A stretch of DNA of 64,000 nt from Mesorhizobium sp. (GTDB taxonomy: Bacteria; Pseudomonadota; Alphaproteobacteria; Rhizobiales; Rhizobiaceae), in contig SAQL01000016.1 of the NCBI GenBank assembly GCA_004020645.1, positions 62,001 through 126,000 of the forward strand, given 5' to 3'. Both the position numbers and the translations under genes were made by a program. Under the pieces are notes generated by a model. The model was not told the DNA's origin. It did no database searches and was given only the letters and a program-made list of their open reading frames with translations. This document shows, piece by piece, positions 1-8,942 of the stretch (its first letter is position 1; the number at the start of each line of letters is the position of its first letter).

Positions 1-492
1 TCCGACCGGAAGCACCACCCCAATTTTCAATCATCGCCCCTTCCTGACGATCTCCTGCGCGATAGCGTCGGCCTGAATTCGTGCGTTTGGCGAAGCAACC
101 GCGAATGCTTGCCGCATGCCGGTAAGCCACAGGCCGGACAATTTCGGGTTCGTCTCGCCGCCGTCGCAGCTACGGCGGGCAGGACCGTGATCGGCGCGAC
201 ATTTGGTCGTTTTCCGGCATTTGGCAAGACTTTGCCGGAATCCGATCCCATATGGCGGATGGAATCGATGGCGATTCGTCGCGGCACGGCCCCGCTTTCC
301 TGCCGCAACGTGTTGTTAACCATTGATGTTCGCCCTTTCTTATCCATTGCCGCCGACACTCCGGCCCACCGGAAATATCGATGTGGGACGGGAACCAGAT
401 CGAACCGCCAACGGACCGGTTGTACAGTCGTCGCCGGGCGACTACCTTGTCTGGAGGCATGATGCCGTTCGGCAAAATCGAGAAAAGCCTTC
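1..492. other. Left-edge non-coding stretch upstream of lptF
   Basis: I see no convincing gene here. Open frames exist on both strands but they are Arg/Pro-rich, resemble no family I know, and look like high-GC shadows. In rhizobia the gene upstream of lptF is usually a divergent leucyl aminopeptidase (pepA), so this gap may hold the divergent promoters, but no clear -35/-10 pair stands out and pepA itself is not visible. Confidence 0.5.
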
Positions 493-1695
493 ATGAAGGT
501 CGTTGAACGCTACATCATGCGTCGTGCGTTGGCGGTCTTCCTGGCAGCGCTCATCTGGACGCTGGCGATCGTGTGGACGACGCAGGTGCTCGCCCGCATC
601 GACCTTGTCACCGACAGCGGGCAGTCGGCGCTGACCTTCTTTGAGGTCGCTGCGCTGATCATTCCGTCGATCGTCCCGATCGTCGTGCCTTTCGCCCTGG
701 TGGTCGCGGTCGCCCAGACACTGAGCGCGATGAATTCCGATTCTGAGCTTGCCGTCTTGAACGCCGCGGGCGCTTCGCGCTGGACCATCGTCAGGCCGAT
801 CATGCTCCTGGCGCTGGCGGCCAGCGTCTTTTCGTTTGCCGTCGACAACGGCGTCGACCCCTATGCACGACAGAAAAACCGCGAGCTGGTGGCGTCGTCG
901 CGTGCCGATCTTCTGTCGCTGATCATCCAGGAAGGCACCTTCCGCAAGATCGATGACGGCCTGTTCCTCCAGATTGGCGAGCGGCTTCCGGACAACCGCC
1001 TTGGCGGCATCTTCGTCGCCGATTCGCGCGAAGAAGGCGCCAACCTCGTCTACTACGCCAAGACCGGCGCCATCATCGAAAACGGCGACGAGAGGGTGCT
1101 GATGATGAACGACGGCGTTATCCATCGCGAAACGCTGGCCGGCGATCTTTCGGTCATCCGGTTCACCTCCTATGCCTTCGACCTGTCCGCATTCATGTCG
1201 GCCTCATCGGACGTATTGCTTTTGCCGAAGGACCGGACGACCCAGTACCTGCTCAATCCCAGTCCGAACGACAAGATGTTCCAGAAAAGGCCGAACAAGT
1301 ACCTGGCCGAGCTACACCAGCGTTTTTCCGAGTGGTCCTATTCACTCGTTTTCGCGCTGATCGCGCTTGCGGTGGCGGGAGACGCACGCTCCCATCGCGA
1401 GGCGCGTATTCATCCGCTGATCACGGCCATCGCGATTGCGCTTTTCGTACGCTGGCTTGGTTTCTTTGCCGCGGGCAAAGCCGACAACGTTCCGCAATAC
1501 ACCTATATGGTTTACGGCGTTCCTATCGTGGCGTCCGCAGTCGCGACATGGTTCATCGTCTCCAACCGGACCATGGAGCTGCCGGTCGCCTGGGCCGACT
1601 GGATGACGAATTTCGCCGGCCGTATCAGTGACGGCTGGGGCGCCCTGAAGCTCCGCTTCGCCAGGCGCGGGGCTTCTGGCCAAGGGGCCGGCTAA
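493..1695 (+). CDS. lptF: LPS export ABC transporter permease LptF
   Basis: Inner-membrane permease of the LptB2FG complex, which extracts lipopolysaccharide from the inner membrane and passes it to LptC and the periplasmic bridge. The 400-residue product has the YjgP/YjgQ layout: transmembrane helices at both ends (roughly residues 12-30, 55-78, 98-118, then about 280-365) around a periplasmic beta-jellyroll domain. The ATG has a GAGAAAAG-type ribosome site just upstream. It is followed by lptG and lptD, so this is the first gene of the export cluster. LptF is told from LptG by gene order and by its longer polar C-terminus. Its TAA stop overlaps the ATG of a five-codon mini-ORF (see 1693-1722). 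Confidence 0.93.
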   Translation: MKVVERYIMRRALAVFLAALIWTLAIVWTTQVLARIDLVTDSGQSALTFFEVAALIIPSIVPIVVPFALVVAVAQTLSAMNSDSELAVLNAAGASRWTIVRPIMLLALAASVFSFAVDNGVDPYARQKNRELVASSRADLLSLIIQEGTFRKIDDGLFLQIGERLPDNRLGGIFVADSREEGANLVYYAKTGAIIENGDERVLMMNDGVIHRETLAGDLSVIRFTSYAFDLSAFMSASSDVLLLPKDRTTQYLLNPSPNDKMFQKRPNKYLAELHQRFSEWSYSLVFALIALAVAGDARSHREARIHPLITAIAIALFVRWLGFFAAGKADNVPQYTYMVYGVPIVASAVATWFIVSNRTMELPVAWADWMTNFAGRISDGWGALKLRFARRGASGQGAG

Positions 1696-1722
1696 TGGGC
1701 TGGACACGCTAATGGGCTGGAC
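1693..1722 (+). repeat. 17-bp-period tandem duplication at the lptF/lptG junction
   Basis: TAATGGGCTGGAC occurs at 1693-1705 and again at 1710-1722. The first copy supplies the lptF stop and an ATG that reads five codons (MGWTR) to the TAA in the second copy, which overlaps the lptG ATG. A single ancestral TAATG overlap has thus become two in series. Confidence 0.9.
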
Positions 1723-2794
1723 TCTGGGCAGATACTTCTTCTTCCGCTACGTGACGATCACCATCTGGTTCTTCATCGGCCTCCTGGCGCTTGTGTTCCT
1801 GATCGACTTCACCGAACTTTCCGGCCGCACGACCGGCTTGCCGGGTTTCACCTACGGCACAGCGTTCGCCATTTCAGGGTTGCGAATGCCGATGATCATG
1901 CTGCAGACGGTGCCGTTCGTCGGCCTGTTCTCGGCGATGGCGACGCTGGTCTCGCTCAATCGCAGATATGAACTGGTCATCGCGCGTTCCGCCGGCGTGT
2001 CCGCATGGCAATTCCTGCTGCCGTGCTGCATCGGGGCGCTGCTGTTCGGCGTGTTGTCGGTCGGCGTCATCAATCCGATCGCCGCGCATGCGTTTTCCTG
2101 GTCCGAAAAAATTGAAACCCAGCTCCGCTCCGGCAAGTCGAACACCGTCTCGGCTGACGCCGAGCCCTGGATCCGGCAGAAAACCAGTTCCGGCGACACC
2201 ATCATCGGCGCGCGCGCCATTCTCAATCAGGGCCTGGAGATGTCCGACGCCGTCTTCTTCGTCCTCAACCCGCAAGGCGACATCGTCGAACGCAAGGACG
2301 CGGCACACGCCTTTTTGCGGGATGGCTACTGGGAACTGCAGGACGTCAAGATTTTCCGGGACGGCAACATCCAATCGTTGGCAAGCGACCGGGTGCCGAC
2401 AAATCTCAAGCCCGAATTCGTGCAAGAAAGGCTGGCGCGCCCGGAAACCATCCCTTTCTACGATCTGCCCGGCAAGATCGAGGTTGCCCGCTCCTTCGGC
2501 CTCAAGGCAAATGCCTTTGCCATGCAGTTCGATTCGCTGGTGGCGCTGCCGTTCCTTCTCGTCGCCATGACGCTGATCGCCGCAACGGTGTCGATGCGAT
2601 TTGCGAGGATGGGCCAATCCGCGACGATGATTCTGGGTGGCGTCCTGGCCGGGTTTCTGCTTTATGTCGTGACAGTGCTGGTCAAGGCATTCGGCGTGGC
2701 GGGATTCGTACCCACAGTCGTGGCTGCATGGGTTCCGGTTGTCGTGGCTATGTTCTTCGGGGTGACTTTCTTGCTGTACAAGGAAGACGGCTAG
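1712..2794 (+). CDS. lptG: LPS export ABC transporter permease LptG
   Basis: Second permease subunit of the LptB2FG lipopolysaccharide extractor in the inner membrane. The 360-residue product begins MGWTLGRYFFFRYV and has helices near residues 12-35, 60-85 and 100-120, a periplasmic beta domain (about 130-260), and three more helices at the C-terminus (about 270-355). Length and order match YjgQ/LptG. The start is the second ATG of the 17-bp duplication; an ATG 17 bases earlier meets a stop after five codons. The TAG stop overlaps the probable GTG start of lptD, which suggests translational coupling. Confidence 0.93.
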   Translation: MGWTLGRYFFFRYVTITIWFFIGLLALVFLIDFTELSGRTTGLPGFTYGTAFAISGLRMPMIMLQTVPFVGLFSAMATLVSLNRRYELVIARSAGVSAWQFLLPCCIGALLFGVLSVGVINPIAAHAFSWSEKIETQLRSGKSNTVSADAEPWIRQKTSSGDTIIGARAILNQGLEMSDAVFFVLNPQGDIVERKDAAHAFLRDGYWELQDVKIFRDGNIQSLASDRVPTNLKPEFVQERLARPETIPFYDLPGKIEVARSFGLKANAFAMQFDSLVALPFLLVAMTLIAATVSMRFARMGQSATMILGGVLAGFLLYVVTVLVKAFGVAGFVPTVVAAWVPVVVAMFFGVTFLLYKEDG

Positions 2795-5211
2795 TGAGGG
2801 GGGCGGTTTTGCGCATCCATAGGCAAGCCGGTTTGGCGCGCCTCTATGGGGCGAGCGCCTTGGCGTGCCTGCTCGCTTGTGCCGTCCCGAATACTCCGGC
2901 TTTTGCCCAGGATATCAGCGACATGGCAGCCGACGTCCCCGCCGGCTCGCAAATGCTTCTGGCGGCAGATACGCTGGTCTATGACAACGACAACCAGACA
3001 GTGACGGCCGTCGGCGGCGTGCAGATCGATTACGGCGGCAACCGCCTCGTCGCGCAGCGGGTCGAATACAATCGCAACACAAAGCGGCTCGTCGCCAGCG
3101 GCAATGTTGAGCTCGTCAACAGCGACGGCACCAAAATCTATTCGCAGCACGTCGATATCACCGACGATTTCGCCGACGGCTTCGTCAACGCGCTGCGTGT
3201 CGAAACCGTCGACAAGGCCTATTTTGCCGCCGAAAGCGCGGAACGCATGGGCGGCGTGCTGACGACGTTCCACAACGGCGTCTACACGGCCTGCGAGCCG
3301 TGCGAGGACCAACCGGACAAAGCGCCGACCTGGCGCATCAAGGCCAGAAAAATCATCTGGAACGGCGAGAAGAAGACGGTTCGCTTCGAGAATTCGAATT
3401 TCGAGTTCTTCGGCTTCCCGCTCGCCTATCTGCCGGCCTTCGAGATTGCCGACCCGACCGTCAAGCGCAAGAGCGGCTTTCTGATTCCAGGCATCGCCTA
3501 CAAGAGCGATCTCGGCGTCGGCGTCAAAGTCCCCTATTATTTCGCGCTCTCACCGACCTACGACCTCACCGTCACCGGCAGCGGCTATACCAAGCAGGGC
3601 TTCCTCGGCGAAGCCGAGTGGCGCCAGCGCTTCAACAACGGCCAGTACAGCCTGAAGATCGCCGGCATCCGGCAAGTGGATCCCGACGAGTTCATCGACA
3701 GCGACGGGCACAATGTCGATTCGGGTGCGGCCGGCGACCCGAACAAGTTCCGCGGCATGATGGGCACCAAGGGCCAGTTCGCCATCAACCCGCGCTGGGA
3801 CTTCGGCTGGGATGTCCTGCTGCAGACCGACAAGAACTTCTCGCGCACCTACGCCATCGAAGACTTCAACGACAGCGTGCATCACTCCTCGATCTACCTG
3901 ACCGGCCTCAACGGCCGCAACTATTTCGACGTGCGCGCCATGCGCTTCGAGGTCCAGGAAGAGACGCTCTCTGACGATCCGACCGCGCGCGACGGCAAGC
4001 AACCCTGGGTGCTGCCCTCGCTCGACTACGCCTACATTCCCGACATGGCGGTGGGCGGCGGGCAGTTGTCGTTCAATGTCAACGCGCAGGCCATCAGCCG
4101 CGACAGGCTGGACAGGGTCCTTGCCGATTCGAACAACGCTGCGTCAGTGACCAGTGTACGCGGCATCGAGGGCCAGTCGGGCCGTCTCACCGCCGAAGCG
4201 GAATGGAAGCGCACCTTCACCACCGATGGCGGGCTGCTGCTGACGCCGCTGCTGGCGCTGCGCGGCGACGCCGGCTATGTCAATGCCTCTTCGGGATCGC
4301 TCAATGCCATCAATCAGATGGCGTCTAACCTCGGCGTCGACGACGATATGCGGTCGTCGCTCGCCCGGTTCATGGCGACCGCCGGGCTGGAAATGCGTTG
4401 GCCGGTGCTGTTCTCGTCGACCAGTTCCAGCCATGTCTTCGAGCCGATGGCGCAGGTGTTCGTGCGTCCGAACGAGCAATATGTCGGCGGCCTCGCTGTC
4501 CCCAACGAGGACGCGCAGAGCTTCGTCTTTGACGCCACGACATTGTTCGAGCGCGACAAGTTCTCCGGTTACGACCGCTTGGAAGGCGGCACGCGCGCCA
4601 ATGTCGGGCTGCGCTATTCCGGCGCCTATGACAACGGCTGGAGCACCAACGCGCTGTTCGGCCAATCCTACCAGCTTGACGGCCAGAACTCCTTCACCGC
4701 GCCGGACCTGGTCAACGTCGGCGAAGATTCGGGCCTGGAGACCGCGACCTCCGATTATGTCGGCCTTGTCGGCTTCAACAGCCCCAGCGGGCTTTCCGGC
4801 TCGGTCAGCGGCCGCTTCGACGAGCAGAGCTTCGAGATTCGCCGCGCCGAGGTGAAGGCAGCCTATTCCGGTCTGCCGATTTCGTTCAGCGCCAAATATG
4901 CCTTCATCCAGGCGCAGCCACTCTATGGCTTCACGACCGATCGCCACGAGGTCACGCTCGGCGCCTCGACGCAACTTGCCGAGAACTGGCGTGTCTTCGG
5001 TACCGGCACCTACGATCTGGAGCAAAGTGTGCTGGTCAAGGACGGGGTCGGCTTTGCCTATAGCGATTCATGTTTCACCTACTTGATGACGTTCTCGGAA
5101 TCCCGCGACCTGAGCACCAAGGAAGTGTCGCAGAACATCGGTTTCAACCTATCGTTCCGCACGCTCGGCGATTTCGGCTCGACACAAAGCTCCTTCAACA
5201 CTGTGCAGTAG
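2794..5211 (+). CDS. lptD: LPS assembly outer-membrane protein LptD
   Basis: Outer-membrane beta-barrel that, with LptE, inserts lipopolysaccharide into the outer leaflet. I place the start at GTG 2794, which overlaps the lptG TAG and has AGGAAG about 8 bases upstream. A TTG at 2809 with AGGGGGG upstream is the alternative. A signal peptide follows, ending near PNTPAFAQ. Next comes an LptA/OstA-like beta domain (about residues 45-210, with VNSDGTKIYSQHVDI), then the LptD barrel to the C-terminus. Cysteines (CEPC in the N-terminal part, one near the C-terminal YSDSCFTYL) could form the disulfides known in LptD. About 805 residues is normal for rhizobia. Confidence 0.9.
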   Translation: MRGAVLRIHRQAGLARLYGASALACLLACAVPNTPAFAQDISDMAADVPAGSQMLLAADTLVYDNDNQTVTAVGGVQIDYGGNRLVAQRVEYNRNTKRLVASGNVELVNSDGTKIYSQHVDITDDFADGFVNALRVETVDKAYFAAESAERMGGVLTTFHNGVYTACEPCEDQPDKAPTWRIKARKIIWNGEKKTVRFENSNFEFFGFPLAYLPAFEIADPTVKRKSGFLIPGIAYKSDLGVGVKVPYYFALSPTYDLTVTGSGYTKQGFLGEAEWRQRFNNGQYSLKIAGIRQVDPDEFIDSDGHNVDSGAAGDPNKFRGMMGTKGQFAINPRWDFGWDVLLQTDKNFSRTYAIEDFNDSVHHSSIYLTGLNGRNYFDVRAMRFEVQEETLSDDPTARDGKQPWVLPSLDYAYIPDMAVGGGQLSFNVNAQAISRDRLDRVLADSNNAASVTSVRGIEGQSGRLTAEAEWKRTFTTDGGLLLTPLLALRGDAGYVNASSGSLNAINQMASNLGVDDDMRSSLARFMATAGLEMRWPVLFSSTSSSHVFEPMAQVFVRPNEQYVGGLAVPNEDAQSFVFDATTLFERDKFSGYDRLEGGTRANVGLRYSGAYDNGWSTNALFGQSYQLDGQNSFTAPDLVNVGEDSGLETATSDYVGLVGFNSPSGLSGSVSGRFDEQSFEIRRAEVKAAYSGLPISFSAKYAFIQAQPLYGFTTDRHEVTLGASTQLAENWRVFGTGTYDLEQSVLVKDGVGFAYSDSCFTYLMTFSESRDLSTKEVSQNIGFNLSFRTLGDFGSTQSSFNTVQ

Positions 5212-5257
5212 CAGGCGCCTGGCTAATAACAGACGGGCGGAACGGGCGACCGGCCAA

Positions 5258-5304
5258 CGCATCGGCCCGAAAATCGGGAATTGATTTTCGGAAAGCACGA
5301 TGCG
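5258..5304. repeat. Dispersed intergenic palindrome (CCGAAAATC family)
   Basis: CGCATCG (5258-5264) pairs with CGATGCG (5298-5304) and CCGAAAATC (5267-5275) pairs with GATTTTCGG (5283-5291). The same core recurs at 18074, 19107 and in part near 40545. The type is common between genes in Mesorhizobium chromosomes. No U-run follows, so it is not a standard terminator. Confidence 0.75.
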
Positions 5305-5330
5305 TAGATTCAAAGTGTTAGAGCGTGTCT

Positions 5331-5352
5331 TGTGCGTCCAAGTGGACGCACA
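5331..5352. repeat. 9-bp hairpin TGTGCGTCC-AAGT-GGACGCACA
   Basis: A perfect 9-bp inverted repeat with a 4-base loop in the lptD-surA gap. It lies directly after the CCGAAAATC palindrome, and together they look like one composite intergenic repeat. No U-run follows. Confidence 0.7.
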
Positions 5353-5415
5353 TCGCTTCTGACGACATCGTTTCGCCGCATAGGGCAGGCACGGATTCCA
5401 GCTCCCTCAAAATGG

Positions 5416-5449
5416 GATAGAATTGGGCCGGAACCGAGATAGAATTGGG
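5416..5449 (+). repeat. Direct repeat GATAGAATTGGG before surA
   Basis: GATAGAATTGGG lies at 5416-5427 and 5438-5449, 22 bases apart (about two helical turns), with the second copy touching the ATG at 5450. This could be a binding site or a chance duplication; nothing else supports a regulator. Confidence 0.55.
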
Positions 5450-6382
5450 ATGCTTTCGATGAGGAAATACCTCTTTTCGGCAGGGTTCGCGCTGCTGGTG
5501 GCGGCGACCTCGGCCTCGATCACCATGATGACGCCGCCGGCTTTCGCCAGCCAGATCAAATACGTCGTCAACAACGTACCGATCACCACCGGCGACATCC
5601 AGCATCGGGCTGCCTTCCTGCGCCTGCAGCGCAAGAAAGGCGACGCCGCCGAGGAGATGATCGAGCAGACGCTGCGCGTCGCCGAAGCCAGACGTCTCGG
5701 CATCCGCATCAGCGACGCCCAGGTCGACGCCGCCTATCAGCGCTTTGCCACGACCAACAAGATGCAGCTCAGGCAACTCGACGGCGTCATGGCGCAGTCC
5801 GGCGTCGGCAAGGAGCATTTCAAGGAATTCATCCGCTCCCAGATGGCCTGGAACCAGGCGCTGACCGCGCGCCATCGCTCCGACAGCGGCGGCGCCATGA
5901 GCGAGCAGGACGTGGTCAGGCGCATGCTCGACAATGGCGGCACCAAGCCGACCGCCATGGAGTACATGCTGCAGCAGGTCATCTTCGTTGTGCCGGCGGC
6001 CGAGCGCAGCACGACGCTGGCCAAGCGCAAACGCGAGGCCGACGCCATGCGCGCCCGCTTCAACGGCTGCAACACCTCGCGCGAATTTGCCAAGGGCCTG
6101 ATCGATGTCACCGTTCGCGATCTCGGCCGGATACTGGCGCCGCAATTGCCGCCGGACTGGGCCGACCAGATCAAGGCCACCAAGGTCGGCGGTGCTACCG
6201 CCACGCGGGAGACAGACCGCGGCGTCGAGTTCATCGGCATCTGCTCGTCGCGCGAAGTGTCCGACGACAAGGCAGCCCAGATGGTGTTCCAGAGCGAAGG
6301 CTCGAACGGCAAGGACGCCGACGAGCTATCCAAGAAATATGTCGAGGAGTTGCGGAAGAAAGCCCGCATCGTCGAGCGCTGA
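5450..6382 (+). CDS. surA: SurA-type periplasmic chaperone/peptidylprolyl isomerase
   Basis: Periplasmic chaperone for outer-membrane proteins, including LptD encoded just upstream. The product (310 residues from ATG 5450; a second ATG at 5459 is possible) has a signal peptide ending near PPAFAS, then a SurA N-terminal domain (about residues 35-170, VVNNVPITTGDIQHRAAFL) and a parvulin-like region (about 170-290). The parvulin part is weakly conserved, so chaperone function is better supported than isomerase activity. It follows lptD, as in many proteobacteria. The stop TGA overlaps the probable CTG start of pdxA. Confidence 0.85.
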   Translation: MLSMRKYLFSAGFALLVAATSASITMMTPPAFASQIKYVVNNVPITTGDIQHRAAFLRLQRKKGDAAEEMIEQTLRVAEARRLGIRISDAQVDAAYQRFATTNKMQLRQLDGVMAQSGVGKEHFKEFIRSQMAWNQALTARHRSDSGGAMSEQDVVRRMLDNGGTKPTAMEYMLQQVIFVVPAAERSTTLAKRKREADAMRARFNGCNTSREFAKGLIDVTVRDLGRILAPQLPPDWADQIKATKVGGATATRETDRGVEFIGICSSREVSDDKAAQMVFQSEGSNGKDADELSKKYVEELRKKARIVER

Positions 6383-7413
6383 AGTCCCCAGAGGCAGAGC
6401 TTCCGCTGGCGCTGAGCGCCGGTGATCCATCCGGCGTCGGGCCGGAAATCGCCATTGCCGCCTGGCAGGCGCGCGACAGCGCCGGTGTGCCGCCCTTCTA
6501 TCTTATCGCCGATCCGGCGTTGATCGCCGCACGGGCGCGCCTGCTCGGCGCCGATGTGCCAATCACGCAGACAGTGCCAGCCAAAGCGGCGCACGTCTTT
6601 ACACGCGCCTTGCCCGTCGTGCCGCTTGTCGCCCGCTTCGTCGACGGCCCCGGCCGGCCGGACCCAGTCAACGCCGCCGGCATCATCGAGGCGATCGACC
6701 GAGCTGTTGACGACTGCCTTGGCCGCCGCGCAGCAGCAGTCGTCACGTGCCCGATCGCCAAGAAGCCGCTCTACGATGCCGGCTTCCGTTTCCCCGGCCA
6801 CACCGAATATCTGGCACATCTGGCGACGCTCCACACCGGCACAGAAGCGATGCCGGTAATGATGATTGCCGGTCCCGAGTTGCGCACGGTTCCGGTCACC
6901 ATCCACATTGCGCTGCGCGAGGTGCCGAAAGCGCTGACCTCGGACTTGATCATCGCGACCGCCCGCATCACCGCCGCCGACCTCGAACATCGCTTCGGCA
7001 TCGCCAAGCCGCGGCTTGCCATTGCCGGCCTCAATCCGCATGCCGGCGAAGGCGGCGCGATGGGCGCCGAGGACGAGCGCATCATCCGCCCGGCGATCGA
7101 CAGGCTGAGGGCGGAGGGCATCGACGCTTTCGGGCCGCTGCCGGCCGACACGCTGTTCCATGCCCGTGCCCGAGCCGGTTACGATGTGGCGCTGTGCATG
7201 TATCACGACCAGGCGCTGATCCCGGCCAAGGCGCTGGCCTTCGACGAGGCGGTCAACGTCACGCTCGGCCTACCCTTCATCCGCACCTCACCGGATCACG
7301 GCACGGCCTTCGATATCGCCGGCAAGGGCATAGCCCGGGCCGACAGCCTGATCGCGGCGCTAAGGCTCGCCGACAGGCTTGCCGACACCGGGACGAAGGC
7401 TGCCGCCGGATGA
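6379..7413 (+). CDS. pdxA: 4-hydroxythreonine-4-phosphate dehydrogenase PdxA (probable CTG start)
   Basis: NAD-dependent oxidative decarboxylation of 4-phosphohydroxythreonine in pyridoxal 5'-phosphate synthesis, in the cytoplasm. The conserved N-terminal motif GDPSGVGPEIAIAAW is encoded from 6421, but this frame has no ATG, GTG or TTG between surA and that motif; the first is GTG 6487, which would delete it. CTG 6379 overlaps the surA TGA as CTGA, the same geometry as the usual ATGA, and gives 344 residues, a normal length. Metal- and substrate-site motifs follow: HTEYLAHL, NPHAGEGG and YHDQALIPAK. The TGA stop overlaps the rsmA ATG. Confidence 0.88.
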   Translation: MKSPEAELPLALSAGDPSGVGPEIAIAAWQARDSAGVPPFYLIADPALIAARARLLGADVPITQTVPAKAAHVFTRALPVVPLVARFVDGPGRPDPVNAAGIIEAIDRAVDDCLGRRAAAVVTCPIAKKPLYDAGFRFPGHTEYLAHLATLHTGTEAMPVMMIAGPELRTVPVTIHIALREVPKALTSDLIIATARITAADLEHRFGIAKPRLAIAGLNPHAGEGGAMGAEDERIIRPAIDRLRAEGIDAFGPLPADTLFHARARAGYDVALCMYHDQALIPAKALAFDEAVNVTLGLPFIRTSPDHGTAFDIAGKGIARADSLIAALRLADRLADTGTKAAAG

Positions 7414-8249
7414 GCATCGACGGGCTGCCGCCGTTGCGCGCGGTGATCGAACGCCATGGGCTGCAGGCGAAAAAGGCGCTCGGCCAGAATTTTCTGCTCG
7501 ATCTCAACCTGACCGGCAAGATCGCGCGCGCCGCCGGCGATCTGACGGACGCCACGGTGATCGAGGTCGGTCCGGGTCCCGGCGGCCTAACCCGGGCGCT
7601 GCTTTCCCACGGCGCTGGCCGGGTCATCGCCATCGAGCGCGACGAGCGCTGCATGGCAGCGCTCGCGGAGGTGTCAGACCACTATCCGGGCCGGCTCGAG
7701 ACCATTGCCGGCGATGCGCTAAAGACGGATTTTGCAGCGCTTGCCAAAGGGGCGCATGGGGGCAATGGATCTGTGAGGATCGTCGCCAACCTACCCTACA
7801 ATATCGGCACCGAACTTTTGATACGCTGGCTGACCGTCGCCGAGTGGCCGCCCTTCTACACATCGATGACGCTGATGTTCCAGCGCGAAGTGGCCGAGCG
7901 CATCGTCGCCCGCCCCGGCAGCGATGCCTATGGCCGGCTTGGCGTGCTGGCAGGCTGGCGGACGGAGGCAAAAATCGCTTTCGACGTGCCGCCGCAAGCG
8001 TTCACGCCGCCGCCCAAGGTGGTGTCGTCGGTGGTGCATCTGGTACCGCGGGCAAGTCCCCTGCCCACCGAGGTCAAGAAACTCAGCCGCGTCACCGAAG
8101 CGGCCTTCGGCCAGCGCCGTAAAATGCTGCGGCAGAGCGTCAAGAGCCTCGGCGGCGAAGCCCTGCTCAGCCGCGCCGGTATCGACCCGACGCGGCGGGC
8201 GGAAACCTTGAGCATCGAGGAATTCGTGCGACTGACCAACGCGGTGTGA
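7410..8249 (+). CDS. rsmA: 16S rRNA (A1518/A1519-N6)-dimethyltransferase RsmA (KsgA)
   Basis: Dimethylates two adjacent adenines in helix 45 of 16S rRNA during late 30S assembly. The ATG forms an ATGA overlap with pdxA. The 279-residue product has the family start KKALGQNFLLD, SAM-binding VIEVGPGPGGLTRAL (about 49-63), the acidic IAIERDERC, and the catalytic NLPYNIGT motif (about 128-135). The C-terminal helical domain contains FGQRRKMLRQS. The frame stays open for over 600 bases upstream inside pdxA, but homology begins only at 7410. It ends 13 bases from the convergent gmk. Confidence 0.95.
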   Translation: MSIDGLPPLRAVIERHGLQAKKALGQNFLLDLNLTGKIARAAGDLTDATVIEVGPGPGGLTRALLSHGAGRVIAIERDERCMAALAEVSDHYPGRLETIAGDALKTDFAALAKGAHGGNGSVRIVANLPYNIGTELLIRWLTVAEWPPFYTSMTLMFQREVAERIVARPGSDAYGRLGVLAGWRTEAKIAFDVPPQAFTPPPKVVSSVVHLVPRASPLPTEVKKLSRVTEAAFGQRRKMLRQSVKSLGGEALLSRAGIDPTRRAETLSIEEFVRLTNAV

Positions 8250-8262
8250 TTGCGTCGCGTCC

Positions 8263-8937
8263 CTAATCCGTCTTTTCGTCGAGCAACCCCGAGACGAAAT
8301 CGAACAGGCCGGGCCGGCGATCGCGTCTGAGCCGCTCGGCGGTGACAATTCCGCGCACTTCGGCGAAGGCACGGTCGAGATCGTCGTTGATGATGACGAA
8401 ATCATATTCCTTCCAGTGCTCGATCTCGTTGCGGGCGTTCTTCAGACGCGTCTCGATCACCGATTCCTGGTCCTCGGCGCGGCGCTTCAGCCGCGCCTTC
8501 AATTCTTTCATCGAGGGTGGCAGGATGAAGATCGAGACGATGTCGGCGCGCATTTTCTCCTTGAGCTGCTGGGCGCCCTGCCAGTCGATGTCGAACAGCA
8601 TGTCGCGGCCCTGTGCCAGTGCCAGTTCGGCCGGTTCACGCGGCGTCGCATAGCAATTGCCATGCACTTCGGCCCATTCGAGCAGTTCGTCGGAATCGCG
8701 CAGCCGCTCGAACTCACGCATCGTGCGGAAATGATAGTGGACGCCTTCGATCTCGCTGCCGCGGCGCGGCCGCGTGGTGACGGAGACCGACAGTTCGAGA
8801 CTGGAATCGCTCTCCAGAAGATTGCGCGCGATCGTCGACTTGCCGGCGCCGGACGGCGACGACAGCACGAGCATCAGACCCCGGCGGCGAATGCGGGAAC
8901 CCAAATCCCTGGCAACCATAGGCTCCTTGGCGACCAT
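8263..8937 (-). CDS. gmk: Guanylate kinase
   Basis: Phosphorylates GMP to GDP with ATP. The start is ATG 8937, with GGAG 8 bases upstream; the open frame continues further upstream into yicC but without homology. The 224-residue product has P-loop SSPSGAGKST (about 21-30), the GMP-binding region TTRPRRGSEIEGVHYHF and DIDWQGAQQLK. The gene follows yicC by 5 bases on the same strand, so the two are co-transcribed, a pairing seen widely in bacteria. Confidence 0.95.
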   Translation of the reverse strand: MVAKEPMVARDLGSRIRRRGLMLVLSSPSGAGKSTIARNLLESDSSLELSVSVTTRPRRGSEIEGVHYHFRTMREFERLRDSDELLEWAEVHGNCYATPREPAELALAQGRDMLFDIDWQGAQQLKEKMRADIVSIFILPPSMKELKARLKRRAEDQESVIETRLKNARNEIEHWKEYDFVIINDDLDRAFAEVRGIVTAERLRRDRRPGLFDFVSGLLDEKTD

Positions 8938-8942
8938 CAGGG

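Noticed and set aside
5737..7206. 489-codon minus-strand open frame opposite surA and pdxA
   Set aside because: Composition is that of a high-GC shadow; both plus-strand genes have clear family motifs throughout.
6747..7409. N-terminal extension of rsmA by 221 codons
   Set aside because: It overlaps conserved pdxA sequence in another frame and rsmA homology begins at 7410, with an ATGA overlap.
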